A DNA stretch of 39,654 nt. It comes from an uncultured Bacilli bacterium. Lineage in GTDB: Bacteria; Bacillota_I; Bacilli_A; RF39; UBA660. The notes beneath the pieces are model-generated. The model worked only from the letters and a program-made list of their open reading frames with translations, was not told the origin of the DNA and did not search any database. The DNA lies in contig CANRAF010000009.1 in the NCBI GenBank assembly GCA_947628535.1, positions 1-39,654 on the forward strand, given 5' to 3'. Position 1 is the stretch's first letter, and each line of letters begins with the position of its first letter. A program made the position numbers and the translations under genes. Below are positions 25,894-33,868 of the stretch, in pieces.

Positions 25894-27354
25894 CTAACGA
25901 TAATATTCTAGTAATAATCTAACAACTCTATCACTATCGTATTCTAAATCATATTCATCATTATATAACAAATCTAATGCTTTTTTATTAAAAGGATCCA
26001 AATAATACTTAACAAGTTCAGCAGATTCTAAAGAATTACCATATTCATATTCACTATTTAGTTGATAAATACATTGAAAATATTTTTGATATTCTTTTAA
26101 ATAAGAAGAGATATCTATAAAACTATTATTATCAAATGGTATTGTAATTTTAACTACATCTTTGCTGTGTTTATTTATTAAATCTTTAATTTTATTAATA
26201 TCTATGTTTTTATCATTAATTTTTAATTTGGTGTTGTTATAATGACATAATTTTTCTAATATATCAATAAACTCATTTTCATACATAATATAATTTCTTA
26301 ATCTATATGTTTCTATTTCAAAATAATTATTTTCACTTAAAATAATATTAATTTCTTTTGGGTAATAATTACATGATTCGGTATAATTCTTACTTAAACA
26401 TAAATTTAGATATTCTTCACTAATATCATTACTTACTTTTGGATTTATATAAGATAATACACTAGTTAACCTATAGAATGCACTATAATCAGCACTATAA
26501 TTGGAAAATTTATTTTCACTTTTTTTACCAGCAATAAAAGCGCAGAATTCTGCTTCGCTCTCTTTCATAATTCCTTTAGTATGGCAAAATTCATGAGTAA
26601 TTGTATTAAGTAAATGAACATTATTTTGATTTTTGTCTACCATCACTCCATATCCGCTAGTGTATCCTAGGGATCTACCATCATCTTTTTGTAATTCGCG
26701 TTCTGATATATAACCTACTTTTTTTGGATAAAAACCCTTTAAAAATTCATAGTCATCAGAAATATTTTTTAAATCGTTTACTGCTGTTTCTACCAAGTTA
26801 TCATTATAAACAATTTCACCATTTTCTCTTTCAAAATCATCAGACATTTCAATAAGTTCATCTTTAAAATAATTACTAAGTGCGATTAAATCATTTTCAG
26901 TATATTTTTTATCTACATTATGGGGAAAATATTTATAATTAAATTTGGGGATAGAAAAATTAATAAAAACTAATAAAAAATTTACTATAATTAATAAACT
27001 AGCAATACAAGTAATACGAATTATAATATTATAATATTTATTCCTTTTTTTATAACTTATTTTATTATATTTTGTTAGTATAAGATATAAAATTATTATG
27101 ATAATAAAGAAAATTATTACTATATCATAAAATTTACTTGCTAAAGGGGGTGAAAAATCTAATAAAGCAAACATTAAACCATTAATTACATTTAAAATAT
27201 CAATCCATAAAAAACTGTGTAACTCTGCAATGAAAAAAGATAAATCAAAAACAACTAATACCAAAATAGCAATTATTATACATCCAAAAAAAATTTTTTT
27301 AGTCACTTTATTCCATTCTGGTTTTTTAATCTTTTGTTTATCTTTTTTTTCCAT
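25894..27354 (-). CDS. DUF3810-like membrane zinc metallopeptidase
   Basis: 486 residues. The basic N-terminus is followed by three or four membrane helices (about 22-44, 77-95, 113-135, with a weaker one at 52-68), then an extracytoplasmic domain. HEFCH (254-258) is an HExxH zinc motif, followed by KESEAEFCAFIAG, whose Glu would be the third ligand. This layout matches the DUF3810 family as I recall it, where the site reads HE-x-x-H-x-KG-x4-E-x-EA. Substrate unknown. A TAGGTGAT-type site (AGGTGATTTA) precedes the ATG. It lies between two identical 23-bp direct repeats and in a broad AT-rich spacer, which suggests a separately acquired unit. Confidence 0.72.
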   Translation of the reverse strand: MEKKDKQKIKKPEWNKVTKKIFFGCIIIAILVLVVFDLSFFIAELHSFLWIDILNVINGLMFALLDFSPPLASKFYDIVIIFFIIIIILYLILTKYNKISYKKRNKYYNIIIRITCIASLLIIVNFLLVFINFSIPKFNYKYFPHNVDKKYTENDLIALSNYFKDELIEMSDDFERENGEIVYNDNLVETAVNDLKNISDDYEFLKGFYPKKVGYISERELQKDDGRSLGYTSGYGVMVDKNQNNVHLLNTITHEFCHTKGIMKESEAEFCAFIAGKKSENKFSNYSADYSAFYRLTSVLSYINPKVSNDISEEYLNLCLSKNYTESCNYYPKEINIILSENNYFEIETYRLRNYIMYENEFIDILEKLCHYNNTKLKINDKNIDINKIKDLINKHSKDVVKITIPFDNNSFIDISSYLKEYQKYFQCIYQLNSEYEYGNSLESAELVKYYLDPFNKKALDLLYNDEYDLEYDSDRVVRLLLEYYR

Positions 27355-27502
27355 TAAATCACCTCTGTAATTCTTTATACTATATTATATCATGTTACAT
27401 ATAATTTTAAAATATTTTGCTAAAAAATGTTAGAATATTAATTATATAGAAAGGTGATTCTATTTACTTAAATTTATATATATATGTCTATAAGATAATT
27501 AC

Positions 27503-27525
27503 AAATGTAAAAGTTTAGTAAAATA
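27503..27525 (+). repeat. 23-bp direct repeat, right copy
   Basis: Identical in sequence and orientation to 25825-25847. It lies in the 237-base spacer between the DUF3810 gene and the next gene. The same spacer contains an AGAAAGGTGATT ribosome-binding-like site at about 27451 with no gene behind it. Confidence 0.75.
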
Positions 27526-27591
27526 GGTAGTTTCTACTTTTATTTTTCTTTAAAATGATATAAAATATAAATAGAATAAGGAGGCTTCGTT

Positions 27592-28794
27592 ATGTTTGAT
27601 TTAGAGCTTAAAAATTATTTAAATCAAATAGAAAAAGATTGTACTATATCTTTTGAAAAAACAGATAAGCAGTCCTTAGAATACTATATTCAAATGATTG
27701 ATTTAATGTATACTGAACTTAGTTATGAAGTTTATGATAAAGGTATTTTATATGATTTAGTACATAATGTTTTTAAAAAGAATATGACAGTTATCTTTGA
27801 TAATATGAAAAAATATTCTGAAAAAGTTTCTACAAATTCAAGAAAATCATTTGATCAACTTATTAAACTTAGTACTTCAAATAAATTTGTAAGATTAGAT
27901 AGTCTTAATAGTCTTTATCAAAATTTTTCTGATGAAGTTATGAGAAATATGAATATAGATGAAAAAATTAATGCTTTAGTAAGTGCTAATGTTGATGTTT
28001 TAGAGGGTCAACTATACTCAAAGTGTGTTATTAATAATAGAAAAAAAACAGATGAGGTAATAGAAAAGTATAAGGGTATTTTAAAAGATGAACTTATAAG
28101 AAATATAAATTTAAAAAAAGAGTCAATTCTTTCTTTATATAAAGAGTTTATTAATAATATATTAAGTGAAGTATATGGGCAAAAAGATCTTATGAAAGAT
28201 AAAAACTTAAAAGTTATAGTAAATACATCTTACTTATATCTTAAAGAAAAGGAATATATAAATATTAATAAATATACAGATGAAAATATAAAAATAATAA
28301 ATGATTCTTTTACAAATATTGAAAATAGAATATATAATGAACTTGGTATTAAAAGAAATAATGGAAATATTAATCCTGTTAAAGATTATTTATTAGGATT
28401 TAATAATACAATTTGTGTAAAGATAAAAAATGTTTTTGATGAAATGAATTTAATTGTTACTTTTGATAAAGAAGAAGCAGATAAAAAAATAAGAGAGTTT
28501 AATGATTTAGTAACTCATATTTATGAAATTAGACTTATTTTTGACAAACAGTTTTTAGAATATAAGAAAGAATTTAATCTACTTGGAAAAAATCCCGATA
28601 AATTTAATGATATTTTAAATAAAGAATGTCTTCGTTTATCAGAAGGTATAAAAACTAATATTTCTAATATTTTTAGAGATAATATTAAAATATATAATGA
28701 TATTGTCTACAAAACTCTTTTATTAAAAACAAAAGCAGGAGAGTACAATGTAGTACTTACTCCTGATAAAGTAAAAGATTTACTTTTAAAATAA
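27592..28794 (+). CDS. Unrecognised helical cytoplasmic protein
   Basis: 400 residues, no signal peptide and no membrane segment. Almost entirely charged, Lys/Glu/Asn-rich α-helical sequence with heptad-like stretches (FDNMKKYSEKVSTNSRKSF, VIEKYKGILKDELIRNI), so probably an elongated coiled-coil protein. No catalytic motif or family is visible. The ATG has a strong AAGGAGG site, and base composition and codon use match the surrounding core genes, so it is a real gene. It stops four bases short of the convergent small gene, with no clear terminator between. It could be a structural or partition-type factor, but nothing in the sequence shows this. Confidence 0.75.
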   Translation: MFDLELKNYLNQIEKDCTISFEKTDKQSLEYYIQMIDLMYTELSYEVYDKGILYDLVHNVFKKNMTVIFDNMKKYSEKVSTNSRKSFDQLIKLSTSNKFVRLDSLNSLYQNFSDEVMRNMNIDEKINALVSANVDVLEGQLYSKCVINNRKKTDEVIEKYKGILKDELIRNINLKKESILSLYKEFINNILSEVYGQKDLMKDKNLKVIVNTSYLYLKEKEYININKYTDENIKIINDSFTNIENRIYNELGIKRNNGNINPVKDYLLGFNNTICVKIKNVFDEMNLIVTFDKEEADKKIREFNDLVTHIYEIRLIFDKQFLEYKKEFNLLGKNPDKFNDILNKECLRLSEGIKTNISNIFRDNIKIYNDIVYKTLLLKTKAGEYNVVLTPDKVKDLLLK

Positions 28795-28798
28795 ACCT

Positions 28799-29050
28799 TT
28801 AGTAATATGGATAGTATGGGTTATATGGGCCATAATATGGTGGTCTTGGACGTGTTGCTCCAAAAATAAGTGGGGAAGAGACAAAACCAAGTGCAAATGG
28901 AAGTAAGAATCCTCCACCACCAATTGGTCTGTTGTTAGATCCTGGACCTTGCATAGGTGGTCTCATTGGATAAGGTCTTCTTACACTATTAATTGAAGAT
29001 CTATCATACATATTTTGAGGATAATATGTCATAATATTATTGTAATGCAT
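28799..29050 (-). CDS. Small Pro/Tyr/Gly-rich protein, coat-like
   Basis: 83 residues. The N-terminus is rich in Tyr, Asn and Arg, the middle is PMRPPMQGPG and IGGGG, then one hydrophobic stretch (FLLPFALGFVSSPLIFG) and a C-terminal tail PRPPYYGPYNPYYPYY. Such Tyr/Pro tails are common in spore coat and exosporium-associated proteins of Bacillota, where Tyr residues can be cross-linked. That role is an inference supported only by the other sporulation-type genes in the window. An AAAGGAG site precedes the ATG. Confidence 0.7.
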   Translation of the reverse strand: MHYNNIMTYYPQNMYDRSSINSVRRPYPMRPPMQGPGSNNRPIGGGGFLLPFALGFVSSPLIFGATRPRPPYYGPYNPYYPYY

Positions 29051-29103
29051 ATGTAACTCCTTTCTGTTATATATTATGCAAATATCTATTTAGAGGTGAG
29101 ATT

Positions 29104-30204
29104 ATGGAAGATAAAATAAGGATTTTAGCTAAAACAATTGTTGAGCATTCGATAAAAGTAGAAAAGGGAGAAAATGTTAAAATTACTTGTGAAACTATGG
29201 AACCAAAACCTTTAGTTTTTGAACTAGTAAAACTTATTCATGAAAAAGGTGGCAATGCAGTTGTAAGTTTTTTTGATCCTGTTTTAAATGCATTTACAAC
29301 TAAGGGCTCTACTGATAAACGAATAGAACTTTTGAAAGATATGGAAAAATTTGATGTAGAAAATTTTGATAGTTTTATTAGAATTTTTTGTAATCAAGGA
29401 GATTATATAAATAGTATTGTTCCAAACGATATTAATGAAAAAATTGGAGCAGCTTTAAGAGAGTATCGTGATATTAGAACTAATGAAAGAAAATGGGTTT
29501 TATTAAATTATCCGTCAAAGGTTGATAGTCAAAAAGCTAAAATGAATCCAGATGAATTTTATAATTTTTCATTTGACGCTATGTGTTATGACTATAGTAA
29601 AATGGAAGATGATTTAAAACCTCTTAAAGAACTTATGGAAAAAACTGATAAAGTTCGTTTAACAGGCGTTGGGACTGATATTACTTTTTCAATTAAAGAT
29701 ATACCAGTTATTCCTTGTACTGGTGAATGCAATATTCCTGATGGTGAAATATATACAGCACCTGTTAAAGATAGTATAAATGGTGTTATTAAATATAATA
29801 CTCCAAGTCCTTATAGGGGAGAAGTATTTCATGGTGTTACTTTAGAATTTAAAGACGGGAAAATAATTAAAGCTACTTGTGATGAGGATAATAAAAAATT
29901 AAATGAAATATTTGATACTGATGAAGGTGCAAGATATGTTGGAGAATTTTCAATTGGAGTTAATCCAATGATTAGATATCCAATGGGAGATATACTTTTC
30001 GATGAAAAAATAATTGGTAGTATTCATTTTACTCCAGGGTGTGCTTATAAAGATGCTTATAATGGCAATACAAGTGCTGTTCACTGGGATATGGTTTTAA
30101 TTCAAAGAGATGATTTTGGTGGTGGAAATATTTATTTTGATGATGAACTTATAAGAGAAAATGGAGTATTTGTTAAAGATGAACTTAAACATTTAAATAA
30201 GTAA
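29104..30204 (+). CDS. M29-family aminopeptidase
   Basis: Cytoplasmic metallo-aminopeptidase (AmpS/PepS/AmpT type) with two metal ions. Family blocks are present: NIPDGEIYTAP, GEVFHGVTLEF, ARYVGEFSIGVNP, IHFTPGCAYKDAY and the C-terminal VHWDMVLI with His and Asp ligands. The 366-residue length is at the short end of the family (about 370-410). GAGGTGAG precedes the ATG. It is transcribed divergently from the small coat-like gene and ends in a long hairpin region. Confidence 0.9.
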   Translation: MEDKIRILAKTIVEHSIKVEKGENVKITCETMEPKPLVFELVKLIHEKGGNAVVSFFDPVLNAFTTKGSTDKRIELLKDMEKFDVENFDSFIRIFCNQGDYINSIVPNDINEKIGAALREYRDIRTNERKWVLLNYPSKVDSQKAKMNPDEFYNFSFDAMCYDYSKMEDDLKPLKELMEKTDKVRLTGVGTDITFSIKDIPVIPCTGECNIPDGEIYTAPVKDSINGVIKYNTPSPYRGEVFHGVTLEFKDGKIIKATCDEDNKKLNEIFDTDEGARYVGEFSIGVNPMIRYPMGDILFDEKIIGSIHFTPGCAYKDAYNGNTSAVHWDMVLIQRDDFGGGNIYFDDELIRENGVFVKDELKHLNK

Positions 30205-30291
30205 GAGAGTAATGAAGTTGTAAGATAAAAGTGTACACAAAAAAAGTGTATGCTTTTTATTGACAACTTCAAGAGTAAATCTCTTTTTTTT
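30203..30291 (+). terminator. Long imperfect inverted repeat with terminator
   Basis: TGAAGTTGT (30213-30221) pairs with ACAACTTCA (about 30263-30271), and AAAAGTGTACAC pairs imperfectly with GTGTATGCTTTT inside it. A local stem AAGAG (30271-30275) with CTCTT (30281-30285) is followed by T8 and forms a terminator. The left AAGAGA (30203-30208) could pair instead with the same TCTCTT, so two folds compete. Confidence 0.65.
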
Positions 30292-30317
30292 GTTTATAAT
30301 AAGTAATGGTGAAGAAT

Positions 30318-30965
30318 ATGGAATATTTTACTGTTATATTTAGAACATTTTTCTTTTATTTTTTTATTGTTTTTGTATACAGAGTAATGGGAAAAAGAGA
30401 AGTAGGACAACTTGGAATTATTGATCTTATAGTATCTGTTTTAATTGCGGAGTTAGTTGCTATCAGTCTTGATAATTCAAGTGATAGTATTTTTCTTGCT
30501 ATTATTCCAATTTTACTTTTAGTGCTATGTCAAATTGGTATGGCTTTTCTATCACTTAATAAAAAAGGCGTTAGAGAAATGTTTGATGGGAAACCTTCAG
30601 TTATTATAAACAATGGTAAAATTCAGATTAAAGAGATGCTTAAACAAAGATATAATTTGGATGATTTATTAACTCAACTTAGAGAGGAAAACTTTAAAAG
30701 TATTGGAGAGGTTGATTATGCTATTTTGGAAACAAGTGGAAAACTTTCTGTATTTAAAAAAGAAAAGGTTAAAAAGAAAACTTTTCCTCTTCCTGTTATT
30801 GTTGAAGGAAGAGTTGAATACGATACTTTAAAACTATTAAATAAAGATGTAAACTGGCTTTTGGAAAATATCAATACAGATATTGAGAACATTTTTTATG
30901 GTTTTTATAAAGGCGGGAGTATTTATATTATAAAAAATGAAGATTTAGATAGAGAAGAGGTATAA
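30318..30965 (+). CDS. YetF/DUF421 family membrane protein
   Basis: 215 residues. An N-terminal helix (TVIFRTFFFYFFIVFVY), the family motif RVMGKREVGQLGIIDLIV, and a second and third helix precede a cytoplasmic domain: GKPSVIINNGKIQ, LKQRYNLDDLLTQLRE, then VDYAILETSGKLSVFKK. Members of this family sit in the membrane and, in Bacillus spores, YetF-like 2Duf/YdfS-type proteins are linked to germination and resistance; the function here is not shown. TATAAT (30295-30300) is followed by ATG 30306, but GGTGAA sits before ATG 30318, so the latter is used. Confidence 0.82.
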   Translation: MEYFTVIFRTFFFYFFIVFVYRVMGKREVGQLGIIDLIVSVLIAELVAISLDNSSDSIFLAIIPILLLVLCQIGMAFLSLNKKGVREMFDGKPSVIINNGKIQIKEMLKQRYNLDDLLTQLREENFKSIGEVDYAILETSGKLSVFKKEKVKKKTFPLPVIVEGRVEYDTLKLLNKDVNWLLENINTDIENIFYGFYKGGSIYIIKNEDLDREEV

Positions 30966-30983
30966 TTTTTCTATTAATTTAAA

Positions 30984-31012
30984 TTGACAAAACTATATTT
31001 TTTACTTATAAT
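30984..31012 (+). promoter_or_regulatory. Consensus promoter of the T-box/aspS unit
   Basis: TTGACA (30984-30989), exactly 17 bases, TATAAT (31007-31012): a perfect σA promoter. Transcription should start near 31019. Confidence 0.9.
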
Positions 31013-31018
31013 GTTGGT

Positions 31019-31248
31019 ATAAACGTTGATTGGATGAGTAATGTTAAATTCTTTGTAGAGAGTTAGTGGTTGGTGAAAGCTAATAAGTGATTTAATATGA
31101 AAGACACCAGGAGTGCTTGAAGAATTTTAGTAGAACAAGCCGGTTTAATACCGTTATAATGATAAGAGTGATTATAGAAATATAATAACTAGGGTGGTAC
31201 CGCGGATTAATAGTTATTCGTCCCTTTTTGGAATAACTATTTTTTTGT
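31019..31248 (+). promoter_or_regulatory. T-box leader controlling aspS
   Basis: Transcriptional T-box riboswitch that senses uncharged tRNA-Asp. Stem I has TTAAATTCTT with AAGAATTTTAG at its base, the AGAGAG and GGTTGGTGAAAGC elements and a probable specifier GAC (31103-31105), which is an Asp codon and matches the downstream gene. The T-box AGGGTGGTACCGCG is at 31191-31204. A terminator stem, AATAGTTATTC (31209-31219) with GAATAACTATT (31231-31241), and T-run follow; the CGTCCC part pairs with the T-box in the antiterminator. Confidence 0.95.
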
Positions 31249-31265
31249 TTGTAAGGAGGTAAAAA

Positions 31266-33005
31266 ATGAAGAAATATTTTAATACAGATTTAAATATTAA
31301 TAATGTAGGAGATGAAGTTACTCTTTTTGGCTGGGTTTATAAAAAAAGAAATTTAGGAGGTCTTGTTTTTATTGATCTTCGTGATAGAAGTGGTATTATT
31401 CAAGTTGTAGTAAGACCTGAGAGTGAGTGTTACGATATTTCTGATACTTTAAAAAATGAATATGTAATTGAAGTTTCAGGAAAAATAGTAGAAAGAGAAA
31501 GTAAAAATCCAAATCTTAAGACAGGAGATATTGAGTTAGATGCAAAAAGTCTTAAGGTACTTAATAAAAGTTTAGAAGTTCCTTTTACGATTGATAATAA
31601 TACAACTGCTTTTGAAGAAACAAGACTTAAATATCGTTATCTTGATATAAGAAGAGATTTTATTAAGAATAAACTTGTTTTAAGAAATGAAGTTATGAAA
31701 GCATGTCGTGAGTATTTAGATAGTTTAAACTTTATAGAAGTAGAAACACCAATTTTATGTAAATCAACACCAGAGGGTGCACGTGATTTTTTAGTTCCTT
31801 CACGTATGAGTAAAGGGAAGTTCTATGCTCTTCCTCAATCACCTCAACTTTTCAAACAACTTTTAATGGTTGGAGGAATAGAAAGATATTTTCAGTTTGC
31901 TAAATGTTTTAGAGATGAAGATTTAAGAGCAGATCGTCAACCAGAATTTACGCAATTAGATTTAGAAATGAGTTTTGTTGCTGAAGATGATGTTATAAAA
32001 GTTACTGAAGGAATAATAGCAAATGTTTTTAAAAAAGTTAAAAATATTGATATTAAACTTCCAATTTTAAGGATGCGTTATGATGATGCTATTAAAGATT
32101 ATGGAACAGATAAACCAGATTTACGTTTTGATATGAAAATAAAAGATGTTTCTGATGTGTTTAAAAATACAAGTTTTGAACTATTTAAAAATAGTGAAAT
32201 TGTAAACTGTTTAGTAGTTTCTGATAGTGCTAATAAATTTTCAAGAAAAATGCTTGATGAACTTGGAGATTTTGCAAAAAGTCATGAGCTTTCCTCTATG
32301 CCATATTTAAAAATTGGAGATGAAATTACAGGTAGCATAGCTAAAGCAATTAGTGAAGAAGAAAAGAAATTATTAATTAAAAAACTTAGTTTAAAAGATA
32401 ATGATTTAGTATTATTTGGATGCGGAGAATATAATTCAGTAAAAACTGGTTTAGGATTTTTAAGATGCAAGCTTGGTAAAGATTTAAATCTATATTCAAA
32501 TGAAGATTATGCAATGCTTTGGATAGTTGATTTTCCATCTTTTGAATATAGTTTAGAAGAAAAAAGATTTATTGCTTGTCATCATCCATTTACAATGCCT
32601 AAGGATGAGGATGTAGATAAACTTTTAACTGACAAGGCTAATTGTTATTCTAAAGCATACGATATTGTAATAAATGGTTATGAAGTTGGAGGAGGTTCAA
32701 TTCGTATCCATGATGAAAAAGTTCAGGAAAAAATGTTTAAGGCTTTGGAACTTAGTGAAAAACAAATTAAAGATAAATTTGGATTTTTTACAGATGCTTT
32801 AAAATATGGAACTCCGCCACATGGTGGTCTTGCTCTTGGATTTGAAAGGCTTATAATGATTTTAAGTGGTACTGATAATATAAGAGATGTTATTGCTTTT
32901 CCAAAAACTACAAGTGGAAGTTGTCTTATGAGTGATGCTCCAAATGTTGTTGAGGATGTTCAACTTAATGATTTAGGGATAAATTTAAATAAGGAGGATA
33001 AGTAG
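31266..33005 (+). CDS. aspS: Aspartyl-tRNA synthetase
   Basis: Class IIb synthetase, 579 residues, close to the bacterial norm of about 590. N-terminal OB anticodon-binding domain (VTLFGWVYKKRNLGG), then motif 1 region YRYLDIRR, motif 2 with FRDEDLRADRQPEFTQLD, an inserted GAD domain in the middle, and motif 3 GLALGFERLIMIL near the C-terminus. GGAGGT precedes the ATG. The product feeds the tRNA that its own T-box leader measures. hisS, the usual upstream neighbour in Bacilli, is absent. A broken FxLYD gene follows directly. Confidence 0.97.
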   Translation: MKKYFNTDLNINNVGDEVTLFGWVYKKRNLGGLVFIDLRDRSGIIQVVVRPESECYDISDTLKNEYVIEVSGKIVERESKNPNLKTGDIELDAKSLKVLNKSLEVPFTIDNNTTAFEETRLKYRYLDIRRDFIKNKLVLRNEVMKACREYLDSLNFIEVETPILCKSTPEGARDFLVPSRMSKGKFYALPQSPQLFKQLLMVGGIERYFQFAKCFRDEDLRADRQPEFTQLDLEMSFVAEDDVIKVTEGIIANVFKKVKNIDIKLPILRMRYDDAIKDYGTDKPDLRFDMKIKDVSDVFKNTSFELFKNSEIVNCLVVSDSANKFSRKMLDELGDFAKSHELSSMPYLKIGDEITGSIAKAISEEEKKLLIKKLSLKDNDLVLFGCGEYNSVKTGLGFLRCKLGKDLNLYSNEDYAMLWIVDFPSFEYSLEEKRFIACHHPFTMPKDEDVDKLLTDKANCYSKAYDIVINGYEVGGGSIRIHDEKVQEKMFKALELSEKQIKDKFGFFTDALKYGTPPHGGLALGFERLIMILSGTDNIRDVIAFPKTTSGSCLMSDAPNVVEDVQLNDLGINLNKEDK

Positions 33006-33006
33006 T

Positions 33007-33428
33007 ATGGAAAAGAAGGCTACAAAAAAAATACCTGGTTGGGCTATTTTTATGGTTATTTTAGGAATTATAATTAATATTTTATATTGTATTTTTCTTT
33101 TTGTATTTGTTTTTACTACGGTGATGATGATTTTCTAGATACTATTGAATATGATGTTATTACTAGTGATAAAGTAAATACTTATTTGGATGACGATGGC
33201 GAAGGTATGACTCTTATTGGTAAAGCTACTAATAAAGGAGAACTTTCTTACTATGATGTTTAAATTTTGTATACTTTTTATGATATAAATGGCAATGTAA
33301 TTGGAATAGAAAGTGATTATATTGCAGAACTTAAACCAAATCAAACATGGTCATTTGATGTTCAATATTTTGGTGGTAATTATGATAAAATAGCTAGTTA
33401 TGAATTTAGTGAAATTATAGGAGATTAA
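33007..33428 (+). pseudogene. Broken FxLYD-domain membrane-anchored protein
   Basis: An intact ribosome-binding site (AAGGAGGATAAG) and ATG at 33007 start a basic head and membrane helix (WAIFMVILGIIINILYCIF), but that frame ends at TAG 33136. A shift near 33119 continues into a second frame (DDDFLDTIEYDVI) with the FxLYD hallmark LIGKATNKGELSYYDV. This is interrupted by TAA at 33261-33263 and then resumes as ILYTFYDINGNVIG up to TAA 33426. Two lesions, one frameshift and one nonsense, make a disabled gene more likely than a sequencing error. It was probably cotranscribed with aspS. Confidence 0.75.
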
Positions 33429-33448
33429 CGATTTATCTCTTTTTTTTT
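33421..33448 (+). terminator. Terminator after the aspS unit
   Basis: GAGAT (33421-33425) pairs with ATCTC (33435-33439), followed by a T9 run; it contains the stop of the broken gene. Confidence 0.6.
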
Positions 33449-33517
33449 ACACTTTAGCACTTTTTTATAAAAAAATGTATTGTTTTGATACTATATTACT
33501 CCAAAAAAAGGGGTGTT

Positions 33518-33637
33518 ATGGTGCAATTTAATAAGAAAAAAACCAATAATTTTGAATATAGTATTTTGGGGATTGATCTTTTAATAAGGTTTATAATCGA
33601 GAAAATCAAAAAGCGAAAAAATAATCAAAAAAAATAA
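33518..33637 (+). CDS. Possible 39-residue basic peptide
   Basis: ATG 33518 has an AGGGGTG site six bases upstream and opens a 39-codon frame. The product is very basic, with an amphipathic centre (SILGIDLLIRFIIEKIKK). It fills the otherwise empty 264-base gap between the aspS unit and tRNA-Lys. No homologue is known to me. AT-rich gaps yield such frames by chance, so confidence is low. Confidence 0.35.
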   Translation: MVQFNKKKTNNFEYSILGIDLLIRFIIEKIKKRKNNQKK

Positions 33638-33674
33638 TTTTATAATTTAGGTTTTATTTTTCTTTAATATGTGT

Positions 33675-33680
33675 TATAAT
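33675..33680 (+). promoter_or_regulatory. -10 box of tRNA-Lys
   Basis: TATAAT 12 bases before the mature tRNA 5' end; no strong -35. Confidence 0.45.
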
Positions 33681-33692
33681 TCTAGTTGTCAT

Positions 33693-33768
33693 GGTTCCTT
33701 AGCTCAGTTGGTAGAGCAACAGACTCTTAATCTGTGGGTCCAGGGTTCGAGCCCCTGAGGGATCACCA
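33693..33768 (+). tRNA. trnK: tRNA-Lys (CTT)
   Basis: Cloverleaf with acceptor GGTTCCT and AGGGATC, D arm GCTCAGTTGGTAGAGC, anticodon stem ACAGA/TCTGT with loop CTCTTAA (anticodon CTT), T arm CAGGGTTCGAGCCCCTG and an encoded CCA. The CTT form reads AAG, the rarer Lys codon here; a TTT isoacceptor must exist elsewhere. Confidence 0.97.
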
Positions 33769-33782
33769 TATTGAAATGTAAG

Positions 33783-33814
33783 GATTTAAGCTATTTTGCT
33801 TAGATCTTTTTTTT
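33783..33814 (+). terminator. Terminator after tRNA-Lys
   Basis: GATTTAAGC (33783-33791) pairs with GCTTAGATC (33798-33806), one T-G pair, then T8. Confidence 0.8.
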
Positions 33815-33868
33815 ATTTCGACAAATACTTTACTATTTATTTTCATATATTTTGTTAGGTGATTTAAC

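Noticed and set aside
30260-30300. TTGACA at 30260 with TATAAT at 30295 as one promoter
   Set aside because: The spacing of 29 bases is far from the 16-18 optimum; TTGACA is part of the inverted repeat.
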